This document shows positions 63,977-64,000 of a stretch of DNA of 64,000 nt, in pieces. The notes under the pieces were generated by a model that was not told where the DNA came from, made no database searches, and saw nothing but the letters and a program-made list of their open reading frames with translations. A program made the position numbers and the translations under genes. The stretch is from Lacihabitans soyangensis (GTDB lineage: Bacteria > Bacteroidota > Bacteroidia > Cytophagales > Spirosomataceae): NCBI RefSeq assembly GCF_024343775.1, contig NZ_RJUF01000003.1, positions 1 to 64,000 of the forward strand, given 5' to 3'. Position 1 is the stretch's first letter, and every line of letters begins with the position of its first letter.

Positions 63977-64000
63977 TATCGATTAATTTCTAAAAACTAA

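Overview
The window looks like a piece of a Bacteroidota chromosome, most likely order Cytophagales. The DNA is AT-rich. It carries a SusC/SusD pair and a DUF5916 barrel protein. Secreted proteins have short signal peptides ending in FAQ or FSQ, and ribosome-binding sites are not obvious. Several promoters match the Bacteroidota -33 TTG / -7 TAnnTTTG pattern. No rRNA, tRNA, CRISPR array, intact transposase or phage gene was seen. The genus cannot be fixed from the sequence alone.

Layout. 1-694 is gene-free and hairpin-rich. 695-5622: a GH125 mannosidase, the acpP-fabF-rnc group and divergent kdsA. 5725-7193: a small orphan ORF and a secreted amidohydrolase. 7270-25977 is a complete nitrate-assimilation island: a degenerate sulfite-reductase-like protein with a rubredoxin tail, a nitrate reductase fused to a FAD/BFD electron-input module, an MFS nitrate transporter, an NrtABD-type ABC importer with its own outer-membrane porin, a DUF5946-like protein, siroheme methyltransferase, NirB, NirD, and a NarX/NarL-like two-component system. 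26084-37180: a PVC-type cytochrome, glutathione peroxidase, sugar isomerase, an APH-RapZ fusion next to a MurU-like uridylyltransferase, moaA, an acid phosphatase and an unknown secreted protein. 37202-43982: myo-inositol oxygenase, SusD, SusC and a LacI regulator. 44235-48443: DUF5916 protein, moaC and a mobA fusion. 48427-55038: an operon of Planctomycetes-like secreted cytochrome, DUF1501 and isomerase genes. 55129-58841: moaE, moaD, xdhC-like, moeA and 5-FCL. 59073-63869: asd, a class A beta-lactamase, a duplicated-domain protein, a GNAT and a ThuA protein.

How the parts work together. Nitrate should cross the outer membrane by the porin and the inner membrane by the ABC or MFS transporter. 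NasC would reduce it to nitrite and NirBD would reduce that to ammonium. CobA supplies siroheme precursor, and moaA, moaC, moaD, moaE, moeA and mobA (scattered between 33 and 58 kb) supply bis-MGD cofactor. The strongest regulatory signal is a 43-bp promoter/operator block, AAGTAT-WW-ATACTC-N10-RAGTAT followed at fixed distance by a -7 box. It is present with identical spacing before the MFS-nasC and porin-nrt operons, and related half-sites lie before cobA and nirB. The NarX/NarL-like pair at the island's end is the natural candidate to read it. The porin-nrt leader also holds three similar hairpins with near-identical hexaloops.

Other points of note: the rubredoxin protein appears to have lost all four siroheme/Fe-S cysteines, a MITE-like repeat sits exactly on the stop codons of two unrelated genes, and a kinase is fused to the RapZ sensor domain. 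All function calls are from reading motifs by eye; no search was run.
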